From Streptococcus thoraltensis DSM 12221 (GTDB lineage: Bacteria > Bacillota > Bacilli > Lactobacillales > Streptococcaceae): a DNA stretch of 64,000 nucleotides. Where the stretch lies: NCBI RefSeq assembly GCF_000380145.1, contig NZ_KB904609.1:62001-126000 (forward strand). Reading direction: 5' to 3'. The notes under the pieces were generated by a model. The model had not been told where the DNA came from. It did no database searches and saw only the letters and a list, made by a program, of their open reading frames with translations. Positions 9,501 to 18,098 of this stretch are shown here, piece after piece. The position numbers and the translations under genes are program-made. Numbering within the stretch: position 1 is the stretch's first letter; each line of letters begins with the position of its first letter.

Positions 9501-9938
9501 TTACAATTTAATTTTAAAAACAATTTTTTTGATAGCGACTGAATCATTCACCATGAGACCTGTCTTATGCGCATCATTAGCATCAAGTATCAAAAGGTTT
9601 CCCGGAAATAGGACTATTTCACTAGCATGAGAACCTGTCATCTGTTGCCAGTCGCTTTCTGAATCATAATCGCCTAGCTCCATTTGATCTAGAAAATTGT
9701 GGTAAATGCGTTCTTCTCCTGAAATAATGTAGTGAACATCATATTCACGACGGTGACTCTCCCAAACGCGTTGGTCAGGAGTGGTTGAGGTGTACTCAAT
9801 GACATTGTAGTAAAGGTCTTCATCCACCGCATGCATTCCTTTTTCAAGGGTCGCACCGTCTAAATCAGCAAGAATCGGTTTAATCAAATCTAGCAAGGCA
9901 TGATTGTCAACGCTGTTAATTGATTGATAACATTCCAT
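9501..9938 (-). CDS. YhcH/YjgK/YiaL (DUF386) family protein
   Basis: Cupin-fold protein of 145 residues. The family includes E. coli NanQ/YhcH, which speeds the opening or anomerisation of sialic-acid sugars in the cytoplasm. Family features visible include WESHRREYDVHYIISGEERI in the middle, LFPGNLLILDANDAHKTGL (metal-binding His and Glu/Asp positions) and a C-terminal KKIVFKIKL. Position within the sialic-acid operon supports the role. TAGGAG precedes the ATG at a normal distance. Confidence 0.85.
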   Translation of the reverse strand: MECYQSINSVDNHALLDLIKPILADLDGATLEKGMHAVDEDLYYNVIEYTSTTPDQRVWESHRREYDVHYIISGEERIYHNFLDQMELGDYDSESDWQQMTGSHASEIVLFPGNLLILDANDAHKTGLMVNDSVAIKKIVFKIKL

Positions 9939-9955
9939 AACTTATCTCCTATTTC

Positions 9956-10927
9956 TTAAATTTCAAACGTAATGCGTGAACCTGTCAACCAATTAAAGAC
10001 TGTATCATTTAATTGAACATTAACCGCATCATGTCCGTATTCTGGCAGTAAAAGATGTTCTTTTTCAGTTTCCAATCTATTGTAAATGGCATACTGCGTT
10101 GATGGGAAGCAAACATCATCATCTAGGCAGGTGACAAACTTCACTGGGCACTTAATCAAATGACTGAAATTTTTAATGTCAATGTAGGACAAGGTCTTCA
10201 AAATATTGTCCTCTGTTTGATGGAAAGGATCATGAAATTTGAAATAGCGGAACAATTCATCATAAGCCTCACTATGATTGCCCAACTCCAGCACACGTTT
10301 GAAATCACCTAAAAATGGATAAATGGTTACACAGTTTTTTATTCTTGGGTTGAGGGCTGCAGCCACTAAAGCTAGAGCACCACCTTGTGAACCACCATAA
10401 CTAGAAAAGCGAGTTTCATCAACCTCATCAAATGTTGCTACAATTTCAATCAAACTATAAACATCTAAGTAAATATCTTTGTAAAATAGCGCGTCAGGAC
10501 CATCTATCATCCCACGGATAATCTGCCCCTTGACCGTATTTCCATTAAAGACAGCATTGTCTAGGGAACGACCGGATTGCCCACGCACATCCATAGCCAC
10601 GATACCGTAGCCTAAGGCTGCGTATGAAAATAAAACTGACCAGTCTGGATTTTGTCCCATATAGCCATGAAAGTGAAAAATAACAGGTACTTTTTCACTG
10701 GTTTTTGGCAAGATACAACGGGCATAGATATTCCCATCGTTCGTCCCCTTAAAGTACAGGTCAATGCAGCGAAGATTAGGTGTGTTAAAATCCTGCTCTT
10801 CAATCACATGATCAAACTGATCTGGTAGGGCTGCTATATTCTTCTGCCAAAACTCATCAAAATCATCTGGAACATCTTGCCTACCTTGGTAAGTCTGCAT
10901 AGCAGTTAAGGTCATGGTATCTTTCAT
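9956..10927 (-). CDS. acetyl xylan esterase / cephalosporin-C deacetylase family (AXE1) carbohydrate esterase
   Basis: Alpha/beta-hydrolase of 323 residues, probably cytoplasmic because no signal peptide is seen. The nucleophile elbow is SSYGGSQGGALALVAAAL, with the oxyanion region HFHGYMGQNPDWS before it, and late Asp and His (CLDDDVCFPST, LLPEYGHDAVN) completing the triad. In this operon it most plausibly removes O-acetyl groups from sialic acids or their breakdown sugars. Related esterases neighbour nan genes in other streptococci. The specific substrate is inference. Confidence 0.82.
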   Translation of the reverse strand: MKDTMTLTAMQTYQGRQDVPDDFDEFWQKNIAALPDQFDHVIEEQDFNTPNLRCIDLYFKGTNDGNIYARCILPKTSEKVPVIFHFHGYMGQNPDWSVLFSYAALGYGIVAMDVRGQSGRSLDNAVFNGNTVKGQIIRGMIDGPDALFYKDIYLDVYSLIEIVATFDEVDETRFSSYGGSQGGALALVAAALNPRIKNCVTIYPFLGDFKRVLELGNHSEAYDELFRYFKFHDPFHQTEDNILKTLSYIDIKNFSHLIKCPVKFVTCLDDDVCFPSTQYAIYNRLETEKEHLLLPEYGHDAVNVQLNDTVFNWLTGSRITFEI

Positions 10928-10946
10928 CTCTATATAACCTTCTTTC

Positions 10947-12452
10947 TTATTCGTCCATAAATTCGCCTGACAAGGTATGAATTGTTAAATCTTTGAGATC
11001 CTTGTCATCTTTGAATACCAAACTAAATAGATAACCAAAGACAACTGTTGCTACAAGAGCTATGACAGCTACAAGAAGTGCTGACATTTTCGCATTGTTG
11101 GCGAGGAAGCTAATCACTACACTGATTAAAAAGCCTAACAGAGCACCTTTTGCATTGGCTCTTGTTGTGAAAATTCCTAAAACAAAGAGTCCGACAACTG
11201 GTACACCGAACATACCTGATACGGCTAGGAAAATATCCCAAGTTGATGAAGAATTTCCTGCAATGAAGTAAAGGGTAATCAATGTACTTATTGTCCCTGC
11301 AACAATAATCACCAAGCGTGCCAACCAAACATCTGATAATGATTTGAAAGAATCGTTAAAGAAGCGTTGTTTGAAGTCAACCACCACACACGATGAAATG
11401 GCATTAAGACTAGATGAAATAGTTGATTGGGCAGCAGCAAAGATGGCAGCAATAACCAATCCTGCAAGACCAGCTGGTAGTTGTGTTACGATGAAATAAG
11501 GAACGATGGCACTGGTATTAAACCCTTCAGGTAGGGTGCCAGTATGCGTGTAGAAACTAAAGAGAACTGTCCCCATACCAAAGAAAAGTGGGATGGCAGA
11601 CAAGGCTAACCAACCAGATGTCCATAATGATTGAACAGCGTCTTTGGTTGATTTAGTGGTCAAAAAGCGCTGAACGACATCCTGACTACCTGCATATTGA
11701 TATAAACTGTTAGCAAATTGTCCAATAAAGATTAAAGGAATGAAATTAGCGAGGTCAGATGCCTTAAAGTTATTTCCCACTGAAATAAACTTATGATGTT
11801 CAACAGTGTCAGAAACTAAGGTTCCTAGACCACCATCAACTTTAGTGATTCCGATAACAATAACCAAGAAAGCACCGGCTAATAGAATAATGGCTTGGAT
11901 GGCATCGCTCCAGATAACCCCTTCGATACCTCCTAAGAAGGTGTAAACAACACAGAGCAAACCAACAATAGCTGCAATTAAGAAAGGATTGATGTCAGTT
12001 ACAGAGGTAATCGCAAGAACTGGCAGATAGATAACAACCGCCATACGTCCTAAGTGATAAACAACAAATAGAAAACTACTCATGGCACGCAATTTTGTAC
12101 TGAAGCGTGACTCTAGATATTCATAAGCCGTTGTCACATCCAATTTTCTAAAAAAGGGAATGAAATATTTAGCCATTAGAGGAATAATCAAGAAAATCGT
12201 CAGCGTACCAACAGCATAAGACCAGTCTGTTAAGAAGGAACGTTCTGGTACTGCCATAAAGGTAATCGAACTTAGGGTTGTAGCATAGACACTAAGTCCT
12301 GCTGCCCAAGAAGGTACTTTACCATTTGCTTTGAAAAAAGCATCCGTACTCTCGCTAGATTTTTTTGTGAAATAGGCGCCTACTAGTAACATGATTCCTA
12401 GATATAAAAGAACCATGAACCAGTTTAAAGCTCCAAATGATACTTTATCCAT
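10947..12452 (-). CDS. sodium:solute symporter (SSS family), probable sialic-acid transporter
   Basis: Integral membrane protein of about 501 residues with roughly 13 hydrophobic helices. The SSS landmarks are SVYATTLSSITFMAVPERSF in the second helix region, GGIEGVIWSDAIQ, and the internal SAIVPYFIVTQLPAGLAGLV followed by AAAQSTISSSLNAIS (sodium-site serines). Lying between nanA and the esterase gene, it is best read as a SiaT-type sodium/N-acetylneuraminate importer. The ATG at 12452 (MDKVSFG) is preferred, since AGGTGG is 8 nt upstream; the alternative GTG at 12464 overlaps that site. Confidence 0.85.
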   Translation of the reverse strand: MDKVSFGALNWFMVLLYLGIMLLVGAYFTKKSSESTDAFFKANGKVPSWAAGLSVYATTLSSITFMAVPERSFLTDWSYAVGTLTIFLIIPLMAKYFIPFFRKLDVTTAYEYLESRFSTKLRAMSSFLFVVYHLGRMAVVIYLPVLAITSVTDINPFLIAAIVGLLCVVYTFLGGIEGVIWSDAIQAIILLAGAFLVIVIGITKVDGGLGTLVSDTVEHHKFISVGNNFKASDLANFIPLIFIGQFANSLYQYAGSQDVVQRFLTTKSTKDAVQSLWTSGWLALSAIPLFFGMGTVLFSFYTHTGTLPEGFNTSAIVPYFIVTQLPAGLAGLVIAAIFAAAQSTISSSLNAISSCVVVDFKQRFFNDSFKSLSDVWLARLVIIVAGTISTLITLYFIAGNSSSTWDIFLAVSGMFGVPVVGLFVLGIFTTRANAKGALLGFLISVVISFLANNAKMSALLVAVIALVATVVFGYLFSLVFKDDKDLKDLTIHTLSGEFMDE

Positions 12453-12466
12453 AAGTTTATCCACCT

Positions 12467-13387
12467 TTAATTAATAAATGTCGCACGCGCTTTCGTAATC
12501 AATTCTGCTGCTTCTTTGGCAATTGCTAGATCGGCTTCTGCAAGTGGTTCTAATGGTCGTCTTACAGAACCCAAATCAAGATTTTCATTGATTCGAAGAA
12601 CTTCTTTAATCACTGCATAGAGATTGGCATGACCTGAAACCATTTTATAAATGACATCGTTGATGGCATATTGTAAGGCTTTGGCTGTTTCTAAATCTTT
12701 TTCAGCAATTAGGTCATTGAGTTTCAAGAAGAGATCTGGCATGGCACCGTAGGTTCCTCCAATTCCAGCTTCTGCGCCCATAAGTCGGCCACCAAGAAAC
12801 TGCTCATCTGGGCCATTAAAGACAATATAATCTGAACCACCTTCAGCAGCGAAAAGCTGAATGTCTTGTACTGGCATTGAAGAATTTTTAACCCCAATCA
12901 CACGAGGATTTTTACGCATCTCAGCATATAAGCTACTTGTCAATGCTACGCCTGCCAGCTGCGGAATATTGTATATAATAAAATCTGTATTAGGAGCTGC
13001 CGCACTCATATCATTCCAATATGTCGCAATCGAATACTCTGGAAGTTTGAAATAAATAGGCGGAATAGCGGCAATAGCATCTACACCAAGCGCTTCAGAA
13101 TGTTTCGCTAATTCAATACTATCGCGTGTATTGTTACAAGCTACATGGTTAATAACGGTTAACTTCCCTTTGGCAACTTCCATAACGGCTTCAATCACTT
13201 GTTTTCGATCTGAAACGCTTTGATAGATACATTCTCCAGAAGAGCCATTAACATAAATCCCCTTAACACCTTTATCAATGTGATATTGAACCAAGTCTTT
13301 CACACGCTCTGTACTAATATCGCCATTATCATCATAGCAAGCGTAAAATGCGGGAATAATACCTTTATATTTGTCTAAATTTGTCAT
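12467..13387 (-). CDS. nanA: N-acetylneuraminate lyase (DHDPS/NAL superfamily)
   Basis: Aldolase that splits N-acetylneuraminate into ManNAc and pyruvate. The protein has 306 residues. The carboxylate-binding loop is YVNGSSGECIYQS, the catalytic Tyr lies in DFIIYNIPQLAG and the Schiff-base Lys in RVIGVKNSSMPV. The order and length match NAL rather than a lysine-pathway synthase, and nanE and a sialate-type transporter flank it. The ATG at 13387 (MTNLDKY) has AAGGAG 8 nt upstream. Named nanA by function; pneumococcal usage gives that symbol to a sialidase. Confidence 0.88.
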   Translation of the reverse strand: MTNLDKYKGIIPAFYACYDDNGDISTERVKDLVQYHIDKGVKGIYVNGSSGECIYQSVSDRKQVIEAVMEVAKGKLTVINHVACNNTRDSIELAKHSEALGVDAIAAIPPIYFKLPEYSIATYWNDMSAAAPNTDFIIYNIPQLAGVALTSSLYAEMRKNPRVIGVKNSSMPVQDIQLFAAEGGSDYIVFNGPDEQFLGGRLMGAEAGIGGTYGAMPDLFLKLNDLIAEKDLETAKALQYAINDVIYKMVSGHANLYAVIKEVLRINENLDLGSVRRPLEPLAEADLAIAKEAAELITKARATFIN

Positions 13388-13403
13388 TACAAACTCCTTT
13401 TTA

Positions 13404-14111
13404 TTAATAATCTTTTGTTGCTTCAATAAATGGTTTAGCAATAATGAGCGGTCTTGTAATAGCCGATCCTACAACAACGCTATCAACACCTAATTGCAAA
13501 ACACGTCTCACCTTATTTGGGGTGTTAATATTTCCTTCTGCAATAATGGGAGCACCCACCTTAGCTCTTGCTTGACGAATAAGGTCAAAATCACCACTTT
13601 CAATCACTAAGTGTTGACTTTGTTTCGTGTAACCAACTAAAGTAGTCCCTACAAAATCAAAGCCCAGCTGATCTGCTGTAACCATTTCATCCAAGGTCGA
13701 ACAGTCTGCCATCAGTAATTGATTAGGATAGGTTTGCTTCACCTCCTTGATAAATGCTTCTAGAGATTGCCCACCAGGGCGAGTTGAAATCGTTGCATCA
13801 ACGGCAATAACTTCGACACCAACTTCAACCAAGGACGCCACCTCGTCAAGAGTAGGTGTAATAAAGGCCTCTGCACCATCATAATCTTTCTTAACAATCC
13901 CAATAATCGGCAGATCTACAACTTCTTTAATCTCCTTAATATCTCTCACACTGTTAGCTCGAATGCCCACAGCACCAGCTTCCTGTGCTGCCTTTGCAAA
14001 AAGTGGCATGACACCTCCTTTTTCTGAATACATCGGCTCTCCAGGTAAGGCTTGGCAAGAAACAATCACACCTCCTTTTATTTTCTCCAAGATGTCTTGT
14101 GCGCTCTGCAT
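13404..14111 (-). CDS. nanE: N-acetylmannosamine-6-phosphate 2-epimerase
   Basis: Converts ManNAc-6-P to GlcNAc-6-P. TIM-barrel protein of 235 residues with the family landmarks GGVIVSCQALPGEPMY, AVGIRANSVRDIKEI, PIIGIVKKDY (catalytic Lys region), DATISTRPGG and IAEGNINTPNKVRR. The start overlaps the rpiR stop by one base (TAATG), so translation is coupled. It is followed 16 bp later by nanA. Confidence 0.92.
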   Translation of the reverse strand: MQSAQDILEKIKGGVIVSCQALPGEPMYSEKGGVMPLFAKAAQEAGAVGIRANSVRDIKEIKEVVDLPIIGIVKKDYDGAEAFITPTLDEVASLVEVGVEVIAVDATISTRPGGQSLEAFIKEVKQTYPNQLLMADCSTLDEMVTADQLGFDFVGTTLVGYTKQSQHLVIESGDFDLIRQARAKVGAPIIAEGNINTPNKVRRVLQLGVDSVVVGSAITRPLIIAKPFIEATKDY

Positions 14112-14938
14112 TATATTTCCTCCTTATCGATAATCGTTTGTTGATAGCGCTCTTGTTTTTGCTGAACATCAATCTCAAGGTAATAGGCAAATAAGCAGTC
14201 AATCACTAGCAGCAATGGAAATTGTGGTGAAATTCGATTACCATACGCTAAATTATCCGTTGAAGCTAAGAGGACTAGCTCATCCCACGGGGAATCTTGA
14301 CCAGCTTCTTTCTGCGTGGTTAATAAAATGGTCTTAGCCCCTCGATCTTTTGCTTGAAGCAAAGCATCAATAACAGCCTTCGTTTTCCCTGAAATTGAGG
14401 CACCAATCACCAAACAAGTCTCATCTGCCAACATACTCGCCCAAAGCAATTCATCATTGTCCGTCACAATATCACAAATCAATCCCAGTCGCATGAACCG
14501 CATCTTCATTTCTCTAAGAGCCTGACCTGAACTCCCTTTCCCATAAAGATAAATCCGTTTAGCGTTTTCAACAAGGCTTGTCACCCTAGCTAATTGGCTC
14601 TCATCTAAAATCGAATAGGTTTTTTGCAAGAGCTGATCATAATCAGCCAAAACTCTTTTAGTCACATCACGCTTTAAAATCAAAGAGGCGCTATCAGTAT
14701 CCTCTTGTGATTCCTGATAGGAAAAAACAAATTCTCGATAGCCAGCAAAGCCACATTTTTGGGCAAAACGTGTCAAGCTAGCCTTCGAAACATGTAGCCG
14801 CTTGCAAACGCTGACGGCTGATAAATCCTTGATTTCCTGACCAGTGATAAAATATTGAGCAATGGTTTGTTCGGTTGATGTCATTGAATCTAGATAAGAT
14901 TCAATCAAAGGTATTACGTTTTTTGTTAAATTTGCCAT
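14111..14938 (-). CDS. RpiR-family regulator of the sialic-acid operon
   Basis: Regulator of 275 residues. The N-terminal HTH_6 domain (about 1-77) includes LSAVSVCKRLHVSKASLTRFAQKCGFAGYREF. The C-terminal SIS sugar-phosphate domain includes RIYLYGKGSSGQALREMKMRFMRLG (positions about 130-155) and LVIGASISGKTKAVIDALL. RpiR regulators of nan clusters (NanR type) respond to a sugar phosphate of the pathway. It is the first gene of the operon, so it would be autoregulated. Confidence 0.88.
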   Translation of the reverse strand: MANLTKNVIPLIESYLDSMTSTEQTIAQYFITGQEIKDLSAVSVCKRLHVSKASLTRFAQKCGFAGYREFVFSYQESQEDTDSASLILKRDVTKRVLADYDQLLQKTYSILDESQLARVTSLVENAKRIYLYGKGSSGQALREMKMRFMRLGLICDIVTDNDELLWASMLADETCLVIGASISGKTKAVIDALLQAKDRGAKTILLTTQKEAGQDSPWDELVLLASTDNLAYGNRISPQFPLLLVIDCLFAYYLEIDVQQKQERYQQTIIDKEEI

Positions 14939-14956
14939 TTACTTACCTCACCTAAA

Positions 14957-14985
14957 AGTATAGCGCTTACAGAATTTTATTTCAA
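14957..14985 (-). promoter_or_regulatory. sialic-acid operon promoter with overlapping cre site
   Basis: On the minus strand TTGAAA (14985-14980), a 17-bp spacer and TATACT (14962-14957) form a promoter 19 bp upstream of the rpiR-like ATG. TGTAAGCGCTATAC (14971-14958) is a cre-like sequence covering the -10. CcpA repression by preferred sugars is expected. The core AAGCGCTATACT is the same as in the promoter at 6801-6829. Confidence 0.7.
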
Positions 14986-14991
14986 CAAAAT

Positions 14992-15023
14992 AAAAGAAAT
15001 AGAAACTAGTTTCTATTTCTTTT
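14992..15023. promoter_or_regulatory. 32-bp perfect palindrome upstream of the sialic-acid promoter
   Basis: The sequence is symmetric about ACTAGT at 15005-15010, with outer parts AAAAGAAATAGAA and its complement. It ends 6 bp upstream of the -35 box, a plausible binding site for the RpiR-like regulator as activator or repressor. Because mmuM transcription runs toward it and the left side is T-rich on the minus strand, it could instead be the mmuPM terminator. Confidence 0.5.
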
Positions 15024-15079
15024 CTCTTATCGTCCAAACAGCAAGGAAATTAAAACTAATTTCACTAGATATATCTTAC

Positions 15080-15294
15080 TACAGTCAAATGAATTACCTG
15101 TCAGACAAGGAACAGAAAAAGACGCCGAACAGTACTTGATACTCAATGAACATCAAAAGCAGACCTTGTTGACTTACTTTGATGAACACCAGTTCTACCT
15201 GCATCGGCATGCCTAGTCTGCTTTTGATGTTCATTGAGTAGGCCTAGGGCAAGTCAAAAGTAGCGATGTATCAAAGTTAATTCAAAAGATTATA
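15080..15294 (+). repeat. composite MITE-like repeat with inverted inner element
   Basis: Outer element TACAGTCAAATGAATTACCT ... AATTCAAAAGATTATA with an inner element inserted at the usual site. The inner core is reversed relative to the copy at 3369-3470, and both inner ends are perfect copies (TACTCAATGAACATC and its complement), suggesting gene conversion between its ends. Confidence 0.75.
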
Positions 15295-15307
15295 TGACAG
15301 CTCATTT

Positions 15308-16267
15308 TTAGCTAATCGATAGACTTTCTCTTATCTTCTCAATGTCATCTGGACGCGTTCGGCAACAACCGCCAACTAAGGTTAACTGTTCGAACTTCTC
15401 CTGCCATCGCTTGTGATAAGATGCTATCTCATGCATCGCCGAATCACTCGCATGCCAGGTTTGCGTTTCACCATGGTAAACTTCACCTGAATTTGGGTAG
15501 GCTACAAGGGGCAAGGAGGTTAAATTAACGAGCTGACTCAAGACTTTTTCACAGACCGTCGGGGAGCTGCAATTCACTCCAAGCGCTACTATCTGTGGGC
15601 ATTGTTGAACAAGTCTTACCATCTCCTTCAGATCTGTCCCATCTGATAGGCTTTCGCCATCTTGTGAGGTGATACTCAAGTAGACTTCTGTATCGGGAAA
15701 TTCTTCTACTAACAATTCGATGAGCGCTTTTATTTCCAGAAGGTTGGGCATCGTTTCCAAAGCCAGCAAGTCCACGCCCGCTTTTAAAAATAAGGCAATT
15801 CTAGAACGATGAAAATCTTTCAATGTTTCCTTGCTAATTTGCCCGTAATCCCCTGTGTATTCAGACCCGTCTGCTAAATAGGCGGCGTACGGACCGACAT
15901 CACCGGAGATTAGGGGGTAAATGCGTGTGCTTTTAGCCGTTTCTTCGATTTTTTCCCAGGCTGTCTTTCTAACTATTTTCGCCAATTCAACACTCTTAAT
16001 AATCAGAGATTCCGCCTCTTTTTTGGAGATGCCAACCCCTTGCAGACTGGCTAGACTGGCCTGATAGGTAGATGTCGTGATAATATCAGCACCAGCCAAG
16101 ACATAGGCTTCATGAATCTTTGTAATAGCGTCTGAACCATTAAGCAAATACTTTGCCGACCACAGCTCACCACTAATATCATAACCTCTAGCCTCTAGCT
16201 CTGTTCCCAAAGCGCCATGTAAGATAACAGCTCTTTGTTGAGATAATAATTCTTTAAACTGTCCCAT
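15308..16267 (-). CDS. mmuM: homocysteine S-methyltransferase
   Basis: Zinc enzyme that makes two methionines from S-methylmethionine and homocysteine. The protein has 319 residues. The zinc cysteines are in ALGVNCSSP and LVGGCCRTRPDDI (Cys-Cys pair), and the N-terminal LHGALGTELEARG is typical. It follows mmuP by 12 bp. GGAGGAG lies 8 nt before the ATG. Confidence 0.93.
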   Translation of the reverse strand: MGQFKELLSQQRAVILHGALGTELEARGYDISGELWSAKYLLNGSDAITKIHEAYVLAGADIITTSTYQASLASLQGVGISKKEAESLIIKSVELAKIVRKTAWEKIEETAKSTRIYPLISGDVGPYAAYLADGSEYTGDYGQISKETLKDFHRSRIALFLKAGVDLLALETMPNLLEIKALIELLVEEFPDTEVYLSITSQDGESLSDGTDLKEMVRLVQQCPQIVALGVNCSSPTVCEKVLSQLVNLTSLPLVAYPNSGEVYHGETQTWHASDSAMHEIASYHKRWQEKFEQLTLVGGCCRTRPDDIEKIRESLSIS

Positions 16268-16279
16268 TTAATACTCCTC

Positions 16280-17656
16280 CTACCAAGATTTAAATTTCCA
16301 TTTGTGATAGCCATAACAAGCCAACATAAAAGGAATACCAAAATATAAGCCCGGTCTTTGCGCCTCATCCCAAGCAATACCAATCACTGAAATCACCAAC
16401 AAGGTAATCGTTAACCACGGCAAAACAGGGGAAAAAGGAGTGCGATAAGATAATTCTGACAAAGAATGCTCTTTCAAGAATGCCTTTCTAAAACGTACCT
16501 GCGCTAGCGGAATAGATAGCCAAGTAACAACCACGGCAAATCCTGCAATGGATACTAAGGCTAAAAAGACTGTATCCGCAGCATAGACACTCGCTACTAA
16601 GGCAATCACCACTCCTACCATAGAAAGCCACATGGCTCTCATAGGAACGCCATGCTTGTTGATGCGAACGACATTTTTAGAAATCATCCCCTCATTGGCT
16701 AGAGACCAGAGCATACGGCTAGAAGCATAGAGCCCAGAAGTTGACGCCGATAAAATGGCTGATAGAATAATCACATTCATGATGTCTGCTGCGTAAGGGA
16801 TACCAATCTTATCTAGAACAAGAACAAAAGGAGCTTCTGTCACACCGGCTTCTGCCATGGGCAAAAGAGAGGCTAAGACCAACATCGTTAACACAAAGAA
16901 AACAACCAACAAACCAATAGTAGACTTGATAGCCTTTGGTACAGCTTCCTTAGGATTATCCGTTTCACCGGCTGCAATCCCAATCATTTCAACCCCAGAA
17001 AAAGCATAGTTGACTGACAGCATGACAGAAACCAAGCCAACTAGACCATTGGGTAAGAAGCCGTCTGTAAAGACATTTTCAAAAAGAGGTGCTGAATGAT
17101 ACCCTTCAACTGGTAAAATACCAAAGATAGCCAACAAACCCAAAACAATGAACATCAAAATAGCGTAGGCTTTAATACTTGAAAAATAAGTCTCCGCTTT
17201 GGCAAACCAGCCCACACTGAGCATGTTAAGAGCAAAAACGAGGGTAGCAAAAATAGTCGCAAATACCCAGATGGGAACCTCAGGAAACCAACGTTGTGCC
17301 AAGAGGGCTGCTCCAACGAATTGCGATGCCAGGGCAACAACCCAGCAAAGCCAGTACATCCAAGCTACCATAAAACCTGTTCCAGGACTGATAAACTTAG
17401 TGGCATAGGTATGAAAAGACCCTGTGACCGGCATGGCTACGGATAATTCTCCTAAAGAAAACATCACCAAGTACACCATGACACCCCCAAATAAATAGGA
17501 AAAAATCGCCCCAAACGGTCCCGCCTGAGCAATCGTATAACCAGAACTTAAAAACAGACCTGTTCCAATCACACCTCCTATTGAAAGCATTTGAAGGTGA
17601 CGGCTCGTCATTTCTCGTTTATACTGACCTTCATTTTCAAAGTGATGATTATCCAT
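16280..17656 (-). CDS. mmuP: amino-acid permease, probable S-methylmethionine transporter
   Basis: APC-superfamily membrane protein of 458 residues with 12 predicted helices. It begins with the family signature RHLQMLSIGGVIGTGLFLSSG and has VNYAFSGVEMIGIAAGETDNP in the middle, a hallmark of AAT-type permeases. Assigned to S-methylmethionine because it forms an operon with mmuM. I prefer the ATG at 17656 (MDNHHF), because the earlier ATG abuts the AAAGG ribosome binding site. No T-box or S-box leader is visible upstream. Confidence 0.85.
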   Translation of the reverse strand: MDNHHFENEGQYKREMTSRHLQMLSIGGVIGTGLFLSSGYTIAQAGPFGAIFSYLFGGVMVYLVMFSLGELSVAMPVTGSFHTYATKFISPGTGFMVAWMYWLCWVVALASQFVGAALLAQRWFPEVPIWVFATIFATLVFALNMLSVGWFAKAETYFSSIKAYAILMFIVLGLLAIFGILPVEGYHSAPLFENVFTDGFLPNGLVGLVSVMLSVNYAFSGVEMIGIAAGETDNPKEAVPKAIKSTIGLLVVFFVLTMLVLASLLPMAEAGVTEAPFVLVLDKIGIPYAADIMNVIILSAILSASTSGLYASSRMLWSLANEGMISKNVVRINKHGVPMRAMWLSMVGVVIALVASVYAADTVFLALVSIAGFAVVVTWLSIPLAQVRFRKAFLKEHSLSELSYRTPFSPVLPWLTITLLVISVIGIAWDEAQRPGLYFGIPFMLACYGYHKWKFKSW

Positions 17657-17662
17657 CGTCAT

Positions 17663-18098
17663 CCTTTCTCCTTTTCCCCTTTTTGACGATTAAAAACCTT
17701 GACTAAAATTGACAGACATTTTTATCGTACTTATGATACTAACATGAATCTCATTATCTGAAACATAGTTATTTTTTAAAAAACGTTATAGGATAAACTT
17801 ATAACACCTATTTTTTACTCTCCTACCCCTTTTAAATAAAAGCTTTATCTCAAATAACACATTCATACACAACCTTAACTCCTTATAAAAACTTAGGGAT
17901 TTCTGGTACCGAAAGGTAGTGGTGTTTTTGAGGAATAATAAAAGACCCCCTGATGAAAAACAAAGGGGTACAGTAGGGTGTGCTTCTACACGCGCTTATT
18001 TCTATTCTTATAGTCTTTCGACTATAAGAGCCATCAACAACTTATCCCCAATGAAAATCCAAAGCATTAGCTACGAGCTCTTATTTTGGTATTTGCCT
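17663..18098. other. 436-bp gap upstream of mmuP
   Basis: No credible gene. The minus-strand mmuP promoter is not obvious. There is a 6-bp-arm palindrome (17785-17805), a GC-rich hairpin (ACCCC ... GGGGT, about 17945-17970) and a 9-bp perfect hairpin at 18007-18028 (CTTATAGTC-TTTC-GACTATAAG). The last two probably mark the end of the minus-strand unknown gene at 18099-18950. Confidence 0.5.
17785..17805. promoter_or_regulatory. candidate operator upstream of mmuP
   Basis: GTTATA-N9-TATAAC about 130 bp before the mmuP start. LysR-type methionine regulators in streptococci recognise AT-rich palindromes of similar form, but the match to their known box is weak. Confidence 0.25.

Noticed and set aside
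17880-18000. T-box or SAM riboswitch before mmuP
   Set aside because: GGTACCG and AGGGTG motifs occur but on the plus strand or in the wrong order; no specifier or antiterminator fold is evident for the minus-strand gene.
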